Shown: piece by piece, positions 27,053-36,229 of the stretch | Layout of the letters: the number at the start of each line of letters is the position of its first letter | Position numbering within the stretch: the stretch's first letter is position 1 | DNA from: Streptomyces galbus | GTDB taxonomy: Bacteria; Actinomycetota; Actinomycetes; Streptomycetales; Streptomycetaceae | Assembly: GCF_005280195.1 (NCBI RefSeq) | Contig: NZ_SZPR01000012.1 | Location: 644,861-708,860 of the forward strand | Reading direction: 5' to 3' | DNA length: 64,000 bases | Notes under the pieces: model-generated | Seen by the model: only the letters and a program-made list of their open reading frames with translations | Told to the model about the DNA's origin: nothing | Database searches by the model: none | Program-made: the position numbers and the translations under genes

Positions 27053-27967
27053 TCAGCGTCCGGCGTCGTCGGGAGGGACGCGCGTGTCGCGCGCGGACTC
27101 GTCCGGCGCCACCAGGGTCCGGGTGAGCGGGATGCGGGACAGCGCCAGGACGCCGGCCGCGATCAGGACCACCCCGACCAGTTGGGGCAGCAGCCACCAG
27201 CCGGAGCGGACCTCCTCCTCGTACAGGGTGATGCCGAGGGCGAGGCTCACCGCCGCGTCGCCGAGGGTGAGCGCGGGCTGGGAGGCGACCAGCGGTCCGG
27301 CCTGCATGGCGTTCTCCAGCAGGAACAGCGCGCACACCCCGGCCGCGGCGAAGGCGTACGTCTCCCAGGCGGTGAAGAACGCGACGATCCCGTCCTCGTC
27401 GAGGGTGTGCGTGGACGCCTTCATCAGGGCCGCGGTCACCGCGTAGCAGATCGCGGTCGCCGCTCCGAGACAGGCGGCCCGTGCCCGCCCCTCGGGCCGT
27501 CGCAGCGCCGCCAGGGACAGGGCCACGACCGCGCCCAGGGACACGGCGAGCGCCAGGACCCAGCGGTGCGGGGCCACCTGGGTGAGGTTGCCGTGCGGGG
27601 AGGCCGCGGCGAGCGCGACCGCCAGACCGGCCACCACCGCCGTCACGGCCACCCAGCCGCGGGGCGGCAGGCGCCGGTGCAGCAGGACGGTGGCGATCAT
27701 CAGGGCGAGCGGCAGCTCCAGCACGAACAACGGCTGCACGACGGTCAGCGGCCCGGTCGCCAGCGCCACGGCCTGGCAGACGGCAGCGCCGACCACCGCG
27801 AGCATGCCGCCCAGCCAGACGGGCCGCCGCAGCAGGTCGAACAGCAGCCCCACGCGCAGCCCCTGGGACCGCGGCACGGTCAGCGCGGCCTTGCGCTGCA
27901 GCACCGTCGCCAGGGCGTTGCTGAAGGCCGCCCCGAGGGCGAAGACCACGGAGAGCAGGGCCTGCAC
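27053..27967 (-). CDS. EamA/DMT-family transporter
   Basis: 304 aa with about ten hydrophobic helices, the drug/metabolite transporter fold (SNALATVLQRKAAL at the start, then VVQPLFVLELPLALMIATVLLHRR). The closing helices LLPQLVGVVLIAAGVLALS fit. I choose GTG 27967 because a GGGAGGTGG ribosome site precedes it and the first helix starts there; the frame is open to 28087. The substrate is unknown. It is convergent with the sigma-CAP gene (16 bp apart). Confidence 0.85.
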   Translation of the reverse strand: MQALLSVVFALGAAFSNALATVLQRKAALTVPRSQGLRVGLLFDLLRRPVWLGGMLAVVGAAVCQAVALATGPLTVVQPLFVLELPLALMIATVLLHRRLPPRGWVAVTAVVAGLAVALAAASPHGNLTQVAPHRWVLALAVSLGAVVALSLAALRRPEGRARAACLGAATAICYAVTAALMKASTHTLDEDGIVAFFTAWETYAFAAAGVCALFLLENAMQAGPLVASQPALTLGDAAVSLALGITLYEEEVRSGWWLLPQLVGVVLIAAGVLALSRIPLTRTLVAPDESARDTRVPPDDAGR

Positions 27968-28205
27968 GGGGGCCACCTCCCGGTTCGGCGTACGGACGAC
28001 GCCGGCTGGGTGCGGGACGCCGGCGGTGCCTCCTCCTGCCATGGTCTGGCGACGGGCCACGCGACGCGATCGGAGCGGCCGGGCCACCGCGTCGGGGCGG
28101 GTGGCCGGATCCCGCGCGGAATCCGTCCGGAATGTGGTGCGGTGAAGCGGCCCGGCGGGGGTACGGGCAGAGGAACGCGTGGCAATTGTGCTCGGAGGGG
28201 TGACG

Positions 28206-28469
28206 ATGCGTTCGGTGACTCAGTTGCGACAGCTCAGGGCCGTGTACGCCGGCGGCGTGCTCGCCTGGACCCTCAGCCTGCTGCTGAGCACCGTCTGGGG
28301 TGAGGGGTCGGCGCGGCAGACGGTGGTCCTGCTCGTCCTGCTGGCCGCCTTCCTCGTCCTGCTGCTCTGGTCCACCTGGTGCCTGTGGGAGGCCACGGCA
28401 CGCCGTACGGCCGAGAGCGCCGCGGGCGTCGCGGGCGTCGCGGCGAGCGCACCCGCCGAACGGCCGTAG
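28206..28469 (+). CDS. Small two-helix membrane protein
   Basis: 87 aa from ATG 28206 behind GGAGGGG. Helix 1 is AVYAGGVLAWTLSLLLSTVW and helix 2 VLLVLLAAFLVLLLWSTWCLW, joined by a short polar loop and followed by an Ala-rich tail (AAGVAGVAASAPAERP). GTG 28179 is a less likely start. No family is recognised; similar small membrane proteins are common in this genus. Confidence 0.7.
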   Translation: MRSVTQLRQLRAVYAGGVLAWTLSLLLSTVWGEGSARQTVVLLVLLAAFLVLLLWSTWCLWEATARRTAESAAGVAGVAASAPAERP

Positions 28470-28537
28470 GGTCCCGGCTTCCGGGGATCGCGCGGCCGGT
28501 GCGGGGTAGGCGCGTGGAGAACCGAGGGAGGAATGCC

Positions 28538-28855
28538 ATGACGACGTACGTCATCTCGGTGCCCGGGACGTTCACGGGCGGGGCCGAGCCGGACACACGG
28601 ACGGAGCTGGCCCGGGCGCTGCGCCCGGAGGACCCGCACCGCACCCACCTGGGGAACGAGGAAGACCTCGACGTCCTCACCGTGAACGACGACGACACCT
28701 TCACCCTGCGCCTGACCGTCGACGCGAGCAGCGGCCCCGAGGCCGAGCGTGAGGCCAAGCGCATCGCCGCCTCCGCGCTGAGCTCCGTGGGCCTGGACGC
28801 CTCCCGCGCCCCCCTGGGGCCGGCGGCGGTCACGGGCATCGACTCGGAGGGCTGA
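28538..28855 (+). CDS. Small hypothetical protein
   Basis: 105 aa from ATG 28538 with a GAGGGAGGAA ribosome site. The sequence opens MTTYVISVPGTFTGG and has a central beta-rich part (LDVLTVNDDDTFTLRLTVDAS) and an Ala-rich helix (AEREAKRIAASALSSVGL). It is soluble and acidic with no recognised motif. A strong terminator hairpin follows the stop, so it ends a transcript that probably includes the preceding membrane protein. Confidence 0.7.
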   Translation: MTTYVISVPGTFTGGAEPDTRTELARALRPEDPHRTHLGNEEDLDVLTVNDDDTFTLRLTVDASSGPEAEREAKRIAASALSSVGLDASRAPLGPAAVTGIDSEG

Positions 28856-28866
28856 CCCCGAGGCCC

Positions 28867-28898
28867 GGCGCCCTTCACTCACAGGGGTGAAGGGCGCC
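28867..28898. terminator. Hairpin terminator followed by a second imperfect hairpin
   Basis: Perfect 12-bp arms GGCGCCCTTCAC (28867-28878) and GTGAAGGGCGCC (28887-28898) with an 8-nt loop, right after the gene ending at 28855. A second, imperfect hairpin with the same TCACTCACA...GTGAA core continues to about 28924, giving a tandem pair. Confidence 0.85.
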
Positions 28899-29009
28899 TC
28901 ACTCACACGCGTGAAAGACGCCCGCCGTCCCGTGCCCGCCGCATGGACCGCACGCGCGCGGGGAGAACCGCCCTGTCCGAGGACGTTCCCGTCCAGCGAG
29001 GGGGCCACG

Positions 29010-29678
29010 GTGTGGCAGGTCGTCTTCACCGCCGATTTCGCGTCCGAGCACCAGTGGGTCGCGGGGCGCTCCTGGGCCTATCCGAACGGCGGCCCGACCA
29101 ACCCGGGTGACAACAAGCTCGACCACCTGACCGACGCCCCCGACCACAGCCGCACCGGGACGTTCCGCGCCACGCGCCGCGCCGACGGCCTGTGGGACAC
29201 CGGCCTGCTCACCACGGAGGGCAGCGCCGAAGGCTTCGAGGTCCGCACGGGGGACCGGCTGGAGGCCCGGGTGCGCCTGCCCGTCGGCCTCGGCGCCTGG
29301 CCGGCGATCTGGACCTGGCGCGACGGCGACAACGAGGTCGACCTGTTCGAGTACCACCCGGACAACCCCGACCTGCTCGAACTCACCAACCACGTGCGGC
29401 AGGCGGGCGAGTACGTCCGCGACGAGGAGGTCCGCCCCGGTGGCCTCGTCGACCTCGGCGTCACCTTCGGCCGGAGCGACGTGGTCTGGACGCTGAACGG
29501 CGCACCGGTCTTCTCCGACGGACGCGGCGTGGGACGCGACTGGCACGCCCACCTCATCGTCAATCTCTCGGTGTGCGCGGGCCGTTACCACCCGCCTCCC
29601 GACGCCTCCGCCACCGAGCTGTCGTACACGGTGGAGAGCCTGGTCGTGCGGCGGCCGCAGAAACGGCCGTCCGTCTGA
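29010..29678 (+). CDS. GH16-like (concanavalin-fold) protein
   Basis: 222 aa from GTG 29010 behind GCGAGGGGG. The motif WPAIWTWRDGDNEVDLFEYH matches the GH16 pattern ExDxxE (Glu-Val-Asp-Leu-Phe-Glu). Flanking strands (GTFRATRRADGLWDTGLLTT, VDLGVTFGRSDVVWTLNG) fit a beta-sandwich. GH16 enzymes cut beta-glucans or agar-like polymers, but there is no obvious signal peptide, so cytoplasmic or non-enzymatic binding is possible. No sugar-related neighbour helps the assignment. Confidence 0.8.
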   Translation: MWQVVFTADFASEHQWVAGRSWAYPNGGPTNPGDNKLDHLTDAPDHSRTGTFRATRRADGLWDTGLLTTEGSAEGFEVRTGDRLEARVRLPVGLGAWPAIWTWRDGDNEVDLFEYHPDNPDLLELTNHVRQAGEYVRDEEVRPGGLVDLGVTFGRSDVVWTLNGAPVFSDGRGVGRDWHAHLIVNLSVCAGRYHPPPDASATELSYTVESLVVRRPQKRPSV

Positions 29679-29729
29679 CGGAGACGCGGGAGCGGGACGG
29701 GACGGGGCCCCGGTGAGACTTCCGGGGTG

Positions 29730-30152
29730 TCAGCCGGCCACGGCCTCCACCGCGGCCAGGTCCTCGCCGGTCAGCTCGGCGATGCGGTACGGCGGCACGC
29801 CGGCGGCGACCGCGCGGGCCAGGAGCGCCTCACGGCCGTCCGCGCAGTCGCGGTAGGCCAGCAGCTCCTCCTCCAGCCGGGCCACGTCCTGCGGTGCCGT
29901 CTCGTGGCGCAGGCGGCTCAACTCCTCGTCCCCGAGGGGCACGGGCAGCCGCTCGGCGTCCTCCGGGAGCGCGGCCGTCTGCTCCGGGGGCAGCAGGCGC
30001 AGCTCGGGGGACGTCGGGGTGACCCCCTGGGCGTCGAGCCACGCGCGTACCGCGGGCGTGTCCATGAAGGCCAGCTCGCCGACCGCCGCCGGCGGCACGC
30101 CGAGCGTCGCGCCCGGACCGGTCAGCAGGGCGAGGTAGGCGTCATCGGTCAT
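29730..30152 (-). CDS. Hypothetical protein with C-terminal helix-turn-helix-like end
   Basis: 140 aa starting at ATG 30152 with a GAGGAA ribosome site 8 bp away; ATG 30167 is the alternative. It is acidic and helical: VRAWLDAQGVTPTSPELRLL, then EELSRLRHETAPQDVARLEEELLAYRD. The C-terminal 30 residues (ALLARAVAAGVPPYRIAELT) look like a short helix-turn-helix. There are no cysteines and no membrane helix. I do not recognise the family. Confidence 0.65.
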   Translation of the reverse strand: MTDDAYLALLTGPGATLGVPPAAVGELAFMDTPAVRAWLDAQGVTPTSPELRLLPPEQTAALPEDAERLPVPLGDEELSRLRHETAPQDVARLEEELLAYRDCADGREALLARAVAAGVPPYRIAELTGEDLAAVEAVAG

Positions 30153-30349
30153 TCCTCGGTTCCTCACGGGAGAAGTTCTGGGCGGTCCAACGCCCTCCCT
30201 CTACCCGCAAACGGCCTGGTCCTGCATGACCCGGACGGGCGACCCCGCGTCCCGGCGCGGCGTCCGGGGCGGGTCCGGAAACTCGTAGGTCTGCTGCGGG
30301 GGATCGCGGGTAAGCGACTGGTGTGAACGGGGTAGCTGAGGCGACCGCA

Positions 30350-30796
30350 GTGGAACCTGCGCCCATGGGCGAGGACGACGCGGCGCCGTATGTGACGACG
30401 AAACAGACCACGTTGGTCCTGGAGGGCGACGGGAGCTGCATCGCGCAGTCCCGCCGTCTGGCCGCGGACTTCCTCGCCCGCATGCGGGACGAACACGGGG
30501 TGCCGGTCTCGCAGCGGGCCGTCGACGTGTCGCAGCTGGTGGTCAGCGAGCTGGTCACCAACGCCCGGAAGTACGCGCCGGGACCGGTCCTGCTGGACCT
30601 GCGGCTCGCCGGGGACACCGTCGAAATCATGGTGTGGGACTCCGAGCCGGTGCTCCCGGTGGCCAGAGCGGCCGACGTCGGACGCGTCGGGCAGCACGGC
30701 CTGGAGATCGTGATGGCGGTCGCCGAGGGGTTCGAGGCGCAGCGCGAGCCGGTCGGCAAGCGCATCACCGTGCGCATCGCGCTGGCGGACCGCTAG
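30350..30796 (+). CDS. ATP-binding anti-sigma factor kinase (HATPase_c_2), second copy
   Basis: 148 aa from GTG 30350, chosen by alignment with the 94-567 gene; GTG 30323 is also possible and would add 9 residues. N-box ELVTNARKYAPGPVLLDLRL, WDSEPVLPVARAADVGR and GQHGLEIVMAVAEGF are almost identical to the first copy, so the two are recent paralogues 30 kb apart. It should bind ATP and act on a STAS antagonist or a sigma factor. No STAS gene is adjacent here. Confidence 0.85.
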   Translation: MEPAPMGEDDAAPYVTTKQTTLVLEGDGSCIAQSRRLAADFLARMRDEHGVPVSQRAVDVSQLVVSELVTNARKYAPGPVLLDLRLAGDTVEIMVWDSEPVLPVARAADVGRVGQHGLEIVMAVAEGFEAQREPVGKRITVRIALADR

Positions 30797-30866
30797 GCAC
30801 CGCACGGATGAGCAAGCGCTCAGTAACATGGCCCCCACGTGCATCCTGCCGCGAGGAGGGCCAGCC

Positions 30867-31655
30867 ATGCCGGTGTCGGACGCCGAGGCGTTCTACGAGC
30901 GTGCGGACGACGTCAGGTTCCTGCCCACCGGGTACACCCGGGGCCCCTGGGACGCCGACGCCCAGCACGCCGGACCGCCCGCCGCACTGCTCGGCCTGGC
31001 CGTCGCGCCGCGGCCGGACCTGCGGGTCGCACGGCTGACGTACGAGATCATGCGGCCGGTACCGCTGCGGCCGCTGAGCGTGTCCCGGAGGGTGCTGCGT
31101 TCCGGGCGCAGCGTCGAACTGGTGGAGGTCGCGCTGACCCCCGACGGCGGCGACGAGGTCATGCGGGCCACGGCCCTGTCGATGCGCGCCGTGCCCGGCT
31201 CGGTGCCGGACGTGTCCCCGGCCCCCGAGGTGCCCGGACCCGAGGACGCCTCCCCGGCCGGGTTCTTCCCGGTGCCGTGGGAGCAGGGCTACCACACCGC
31301 CATGGAGGTGCGCTTCGCCACCGGCTCCTTCCTGGAGACCGGCCCGGCCACCGCGTGGATGCGGATGCGCGTGCCCCTGGTCGCGGGGGAGGAGATCGCC
31401 CCGCTCAGCCGGGTGCTGACCGCGGCCGACTCCGGCAACGGCGTGAGCGCCGCACTCGACTTCCACCGCTACGTCTTCGTCAACGCCGACCTCACCGTGA
31501 CCCTGCACCGCCACCCCGAGGGCGAGTGGGTGTGCCTGGACGCCCGGACGATGGTGGACGGCGGGGGCGTCGGCCTCGCCGAGTCCGCCCTGCACGACAC
31601 CCGGGGCCCGCTCGGCCGCGGCACCCAGAGCCTGTACGTGGCCGAGCGCGGCTGA
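30867..31655 (+). CDS. Thioesterase family protein (double hot-dog)
   Basis: 262 aa from ATG 30867 with a GAGGAGGG ribosome site. It matches the acyl-CoA thioesterase-like group: GPPAALLGLAVA, LTYEIMRPVPLRPLSVSRRVLRSGRSVELVEV in the first half, and a second hot-dog ending LDARTMVDGGGVGLAESALHDTRGPLGRGTQSL. These enzymes hydrolyse acyl-CoA. The chain length is not predictable. It is convergent with the H1-like gene. Confidence 0.88.
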   Translation: MPVSDAEAFYERADDVRFLPTGYTRGPWDADAQHAGPPAALLGLAVAPRPDLRVARLTYEIMRPVPLRPLSVSRRVLRSGRSVELVEVALTPDGGDEVMRATALSMRAVPGSVPDVSPAPEVPGPEDASPAGFFPVPWEQGYHTAMEVRFATGSFLETGPATAWMRMRVPLVAGEEIAPLSRVLTAADSGNGVSAALDFHRYVFVNADLTVTLHRHPEGEWVCLDARTMVDGGGVGLAESALHDTRGPLGRGTQSLYVAERG

Positions 31656-31694
31656 ACGACCGTACGTGGTACGCCCCTCAGGCCCCGGCCCTCC

Positions 31695-32579
31695 TCAGGC
31701 GGCGTCCTCGGTGCGGGACTCGGTGGTCGCCGGGGTGCGGTCCGCCTGGTCGGACTGCTCGGCCGGCCGGTCCTGCCCGGTCCGCTGCTCGGGGGCGTCG
31801 GGGGTGGTGTAGAACACCGAGCGGCCCTGACGGGTGCGCTGCGCCTGGCCCTTGGCGACGAGCCCCTCCAGCGTGGTGCGCACCACGGTGGGCTTGACGG
31901 CACGGTCGGTGTGGGCGCGCCCGAGGGTGGCGGCGATCTCGGCCGCGGAGCGGGGCTCGGACTGCTCGGCGAGGTGTTCCCGGACCAGGTCGACCAGCGT
32001 CGGCCGGTCCGCGGGGGCGGCGGCCGGCTTCCGGTTCTTGGCGGGCGCCGAGCTCTTGGCGGGCGTGGCGGCGGGGGCCTTGGCCCGCTTGCCGGCCGTG
32101 GACGCGCTGGACGCGGGGGACTTGGTGGCCTGGTCCGTGGTGGACGCCGTCGACGCGGGGGACTTGGCGGTCTTGCCCGCGGCGGACTTGGTCGTCGCGC
32201 TCGCCTTGGTCGTCCTGGCCGCCGTGGAAGAAGCCGTGGCGGACGGGGACTTGGTGTTCTTGGTGCGGTCGGCGGCGGCCGACGCCTTCTTGGCCCGCGG
32301 CTTCTTCGCGGTCTCCGCCGCGGCGGACGCCTTCGTGCGGGGCGCGGGCACCGCGGGCGTGGCGGTCGGTCCGGCGGGGGCGGACGGGGCGAGGCCGAGG
32401 GCCTGCTGCAGGTTCACGAGCACGGTGTGGTCGTGCTGGAGCGTGGTCAACTGCTCCTGCAGCGCGGCGATCTCGGCGCTGAGGCGGGCCTGTTCCTCGA
32501 CGTTGCGCTCGAGGTCGGTGGTCACCTGCGACGCGTACTGGGATGCCAGTTCGGTGGTGGCCGTGGTGTTCTCGGACAT
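31695..32579 (-). CDS. Coiled-coil, histone-H1-like, winged-helix DNA-binding protein
   Basis: 294 aa from ATG 32579. Residues about 15-65 form a coiled coil (LERNVEEQARLSAEIAALQEQL). Residues about 75-190 are a Lys/Ala/Ser/Thr-rich stretch (TKASAAAETAKKPRAKKASA, TAKSPASTASTTDQATKSPA) resembling the tail of eukaryotic H1 or bacterial H1-like proteins. Residues about 195-255 are a winged helix (LVDLVREHLAEQSEPRSAAEIAATLG, GLVAKGQAQRTRQGRSVFYTT). It is probably an oligomeric nucleoid-associated regulator; this is inference from composition. Confidence 0.8.
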   Translation of the reverse strand: MSENTTATTELASQYASQVTTDLERNVEEQARLSAEIAALQEQLTTLQHDHTVLVNLQQALGLAPSAPAGPTATPAVPAPRTKASAAAETAKKPRAKKASAAADRTKNTKSPSATASSTAARTTKASATTKSAAGKTAKSPASTASTTDQATKSPASSASTAGKRAKAPAATPAKSSAPAKNRKPAAAPADRPTLVDLVREHLAEQSEPRSAAEIAATLGRAHTDRAVKPTVVRTTLEGLVAKGQAQRTRQGRSVFYTTPDAPEQRTGQDRPAEQSDQADRTPATTESRTEDAA

Positions 32580-32836
32580 GGCGCTGACCTCTCCGCGGCC
32601 TCGGCCGGCAGTGTCCGCCCGGACCGCTGAAAACTCGGTGAGTCGACGAGGCGTTGAGTGTCTCGTGGCTGTCGTTGCGGCGGAGGGCGACCTGACGGGT
32701 GCCGTGTGCCGTGGGAAGCGATAGTACGCATCGGCGGAGCAGTTGGTTCCCTTTCGGGCGTCCCGACCTCGCAAGAAGCGCAGGCGGACGCACCAACTCG
32801 CTGGACAGCACGGCAAGTTGTGGAGGGAGAGGCGAG

Positions 32837-34396
32837 TTACTTGTCCTTCTTCACCCGGGTGACGTCCTGGGCCTGCCCGGACCCGTCCTGCTGGCCGGGC
32901 GGCGTGTCCGGGGACTGCGACGTGCTGGGCGTGGACTCGCTGGGCGTGGAGGTGTCGGGGGTCCCGGTGGCCGGGGCGTGCGTCGTGCCGCGCGTGGCGC
33001 CCCGGCCGGGGGGTGTCGGCGGCTTGTCCTTGCCCTTGTCCTTGCCGTGGGACGCGGCGCCGGTGGCGTGGTCGTTGCTCGGACGGGCGCCGGGGACGCG
33101 GGCCCCCTCGTCGAGGCGGGCGTCACGCAGCCGTGTGCTGGAGGAGCCCGAGGAGCCCGTGGAGCGGAAGGAGCCGGAGGTGCCGGAGGAGTCGGCGGCG
33201 GGAGCGGCGTCGCTCGGCTCGGCGCGGCCCGTCCCGGTCCTGGCCTCCGGTGTGGCCGGGGCGTTGGTCCCGGCGGCGGAACGGCCGTCCGTGTGGGACG
33301 CGCGGTCACCGGACGTCTGGTCCGAGGAACCCGCGGTGACGGCGAGCGTGGCGGCCATGACGGTGGCGACCGCGGCGGTTCCGCCGACGGTCAGCAGCCG
33401 CCGTCGCGTGCGCCCGGACGTGGTCACCCCCGCGGGTGTCGAGGCCCCGGCCGCGAGCGCCGCCACGGCGGCTCCCGCGGCCGGCGGACCGTCGTGGTGG
33501 GTGGGCTGGGGGTCGGACCCCGCCGTGCCGCGGGGGACCACGCTCGTCAGGCCGGCCGCAGCCGGGGCGGCCACGGGGCCGAGGGTGTCGGCCAGGCCGG
33601 CCAGTCGCCGGGCGCAGGCATGGGCCGACGGGCGGTCGCGCTCGTCCAGGCAGGTCATCTCCCGTATCAGGGAAGCCAGTTCGTCCGGCAGGTCGGCGGG
33701 GAGCACCGGCTCGCGGTGCAGGCGCGCGATCGCCGACTCCAGCGGGACCCCGTCGTACTCCAGGCGGCTGGTGAGGCACTCGAGGAGGACCAGTCCGAGG
33801 GCGTAGACGTCGGCCGCCGGGCCCACCTGGCGCCCGAGGACCTGCTCGGGGGCGAGGTAGGCGGCGGTGCCGATGAGCGCTCCGGTCGCCGTGCGGGACG
33901 TGGAGTCGAGGAGCCGGGAGATGCCGAAGTCGGTGAGGTGGGGCCGGCCGGAGGGGTCCAGGATGATGTTCGACGGCTTGACGTCGCGGTGCACGATCCC
34001 GGCGGCGTGGGCGTGGTCCAGCGCCTCGGCGAGACCGGCGCCGAGGATCACGGTCTCGGCGGGGGAGAGGGGGCCGGCGGCGATGCGGTCCTTGAGCGTG
34101 GGACCTTCTATCAGCTGCATGACCAGGAAGGCGGTGCCCTGGTGGCGTCCCGCGTCGTAGACGGTGACCAGGCCGGGGTGGTGCAGCCGCGCCAGGATGA
34201 GCGCCTCGTTGTGGAACCGCTCCTCCATGTCGACGTCGGTGCCGGTGCGGAAGATCTTGACGGCCACCGGCCGCTTCAGCCGGTCGTCGAAACCGCGGTG
34301 GACGTCGGCGGCCCCGCCCGAGCCGATGAGCGCGTCCAGGCGATACCGCCCCGCCAGCACTCGCTCGGAACTCCAGGCGGACTGGCGGAGCCTCAT
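32837..34396 (-). CDS. Transmembrane Ser/Thr protein kinase (PknB-like, no PASTA)
   Basis: 519 aa from ATG 34396 (AGGAGA upstream). The kinase domain spans about 18-275: glycine loop IGSGGAADVH, VAVKIF lysine, catalytic HRDVKPSNI, DFGIS and GTAAYLAPEQ. A linker leads to one transmembrane helix (LLTVGGTAAVATVMAATLAV near 335-355). The outer region of about 165 residues is Ser/Pro/Asp-rich, with a KDKGKDK stretch and KKDK terminus, and carries no PASTA repeats. Its targets are unknown. The MFS gene lies upstream on the same strand. Confidence 0.93.
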   Translation of the reverse strand: MRLRQSAWSSERVLAGRYRLDALIGSGGAADVHRGFDDRLKRPVAVKIFRTGTDVDMEERFHNEALILARLHHPGLVTVYDAGRHQGTAFLVMQLIEGPTLKDRIAAGPLSPAETVILGAGLAEALDHAHAAGIVHRDVKPSNIILDPSGRPHLTDFGISRLLDSTSRTATGALIGTAAYLAPEQVLGRQVGPAADVYALGLVLLECLTSRLEYDGVPLESAIARLHREPVLPADLPDELASLIREMTCLDERDRPSAHACARRLAGLADTLGPVAAPAAAGLTSVVPRGTAGSDPQPTHHDGPPAAGAAVAALAAGASTPAGVTTSGRTRRRLLTVGGTAAVATVMAATLAVTAGSSDQTSGDRASHTDGRSAAGTNAPATPEARTGTGRAEPSDAAPAADSSGTSGSFRSTGSSGSSSTRLRDARLDEGARVPGARPSNDHATGAASHGKDKGKDKPPTPPGRGATRGTTHAPATGTPDTSTPSESTPSTSQSPDTPPGQQDGSGQAQDVTRVKKDK

Positions 34397-34555
34397 GTCA
34401 TCTCCTACTGCGTCGCAGGGGGGCGTCGGACGGCGCCCAAGGGGAGGGGGGCGTTCCTCCACGCGTACCCGGGAGTCGCGGGAGTACCCCGGTTCGGGCG
34501 CCGGTTGCCCGCACACGCGTCCACGACCAGCGGCGCGCCCGAGCCGGGGGCGGGG

Positions 34556-36073
34556 TCAGGAGTGGCGGGCGTGCACCGGGCTGTGCGCGAATTCGTCCGG
34601 ACAGGGACCGCGGGAGGTGTGCGCGCGCCGGTCGTGCAGCCAGTCGTACGTCGCGAGCGCCAGCGAGGCCGCCATGCCGACGAGGGCGGCGCACAACGCG
34701 GTGACGAGGGCCCCGCGGTAGTCGTGGCCGTGGCCCAGGACGACGTAGAAGAGGCCGGGCAGCGCGGCGGTGCCGACGGCCGCGCCGAGCCGCTGCCCGG
34801 TCTGCAGGGCACCGCCCGCCGCGCCCGCCATGCGCACGGGGACGTCGCGCAGGGTCATGGTGATGTTGGGCGAGACCACGCAGCCGCTGCCCAGACCGCC
34901 GACGAACAGGACCGGGGCGGCGATCCAGGGGGCGGTGTCCAGCGGCGCGAGGCGGAGCAGCAGCGCGGTGCCGCCCAGGCCGAGGATCACCCCGGACAGG
35001 CCGCCCACGGTCAGCAGCCGGCCGAACCGGTCGACCAGCCGGCCCGCGATCACCGCGGCGCACGCGGACCCGAGGGCGAAGGGGGTCACCGCGAGGCCCG
35101 AGCGCAGCGGTGAGAAGCCGAGCCCGTGCTGGTAGAAGAGCGCGAAGACCAGCCAGACGCCGCTGAAGCCGATGAAGTACAGGGTGCCGACGCCCGCCCC
35201 GACGGCGTAGCCGCGCACGGTGGTGAACAGCCGCGGGTCGAGCAGGGGCTGGGTGTCCCGGGCGACCAGGCGCCGCTGCCACCACACGAAGGCGGCGAGG
35301 AGCCCGGCGCCGACGAGGAACAGCCACCACAGGCCCCCGAGGCCGCCGGACTCGGCCTGCACCAGCGGGTACATCAGCGCGAGCACACCGAGGCCCAGCA
35401 GGACGATGCCGGGCACGTCCACGTGTCCCCGGCCCGAGCGCTGCGTCCGGGGCAGCAGGCGACGGCCGAGCAGCACGGCGAGGATGCCGATCGGCAGGTT
35501 GACGTAGAAGATCCACCGCCAGCCCTGGGGGCCCGAGGCCAGCGCCAGGATGGCGCCGCCGGCCAGGGGGCCCACGGCGGAGGAGACGCCGACCGTGGCG
35601 CCGAAGAAGCCGAAGGCGCGGCCGCGTTCGGCGCCGCGGAACATCTGCTGGATGAGCGCCGAGTTCTGCGGGGCCATGAAACCGGCCGCCAGGCCCTGGG
35701 CGAGGCGCGCCACCACGAGCAGCGTGATGCTGGGAGCCGCTCCGCAGGCCGCGCTGAAGAGCACGAACCCGCTCAGCGCGAGCAGGAAGATGCGGCGCCG
35801 GTCCAGGGCGTCGCCGAGGCGTCCCGCGGTGACGAGCGCGAGGGCGAAGCTCAGGGCGTACCCCGACACCACCCACTGCACCTGTGCCGGGGACGCGTGC
35901 AGGTCGCGCTGGACGGTGGGCAGGGCGACCGCCACGATCGTGACGTCGAGCAGGCTCATGAACCCCGCCACCAGCGTGACCCAGAGGGCCCGCCACCGAC
36001 GCGGGTCGGGCTCGTGGTCGTCGTTCCGGGCGCCGGGCTGCCCACCGTCCCCCGATGCCGTCGACGTGCTCAC
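34556..36073 (-). CDS. MFS transporter, DHA2 (14-TM) drug-export family
   Basis: 505 aa with about 14 hydrophobic helices. DHA2 landmarks: LDVTIVAVALPTVQRDL in helix 1, GRLGDALDRRRIF between helices 2 and 3, GWRWIFYVNLPIGI (the common WRWIFxxNxP motif) and the later SPNITMTLRDVP. It probably exports drugs or metabolites with proton exchange. GTG 36073 has a GAGAGGAG ribosome site. It is followed by the kinase gene after 159 bp and is divergent from a small membrane protein. Confidence 0.93.
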   Translation of the reverse strand: MSTSTASGDGGQPGARNDDHEPDPRRWRALWVTLVAGFMSLLDVTIVAVALPTVQRDLHASPAQVQWVVSGYALSFALALVTAGRLGDALDRRRIFLLALSGFVLFSAACGAAPSITLLVVARLAQGLAAGFMAPQNSALIQQMFRGAERGRAFGFFGATVGVSSAVGPLAGGAILALASGPQGWRWIFYVNLPIGILAVLLGRRLLPRTQRSGRGHVDVPGIVLLGLGVLALMYPLVQAESGGLGGLWWLFLVGAGLLAAFVWWQRRLVARDTQPLLDPRLFTTVRGYAVGAGVGTLYFIGFSGVWLVFALFYQHGLGFSPLRSGLAVTPFALGSACAAVIAGRLVDRFGRLLTVGGLSGVILGLGGTALLLRLAPLDTAPWIAAPVLFVGGLGSGCVVSPNITMTLRDVPVRMAGAAGGALQTGQRLGAAVGTAALPGLFYVVLGHGHDYRGALVTALCAALVGMAASLALATYDWLHDRRAHTSRGPCPDEFAHSPVHARHS

Positions 36074-36229
36074 ACCTGCTCCTCTCACCGGGTTCGGACC
36101 CGGCGACCAGGTTCCCCCGCGGGGCAGCGGCACACACCCGGAGCCGGGCCGACGGCCGCGGTCCGCGCGGTGGCTGGGCACTTCCCGTGCCTCTATACAG
36201 GGAACAGGCGCCGCGGCCGCGGGCCACTC

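Noticed and set aside
34398-36227. 609-aa frame overlapping the MFS gene
   Set aside because: Arg/Pro-rich and out of frame with the clear 14-helix transporter.
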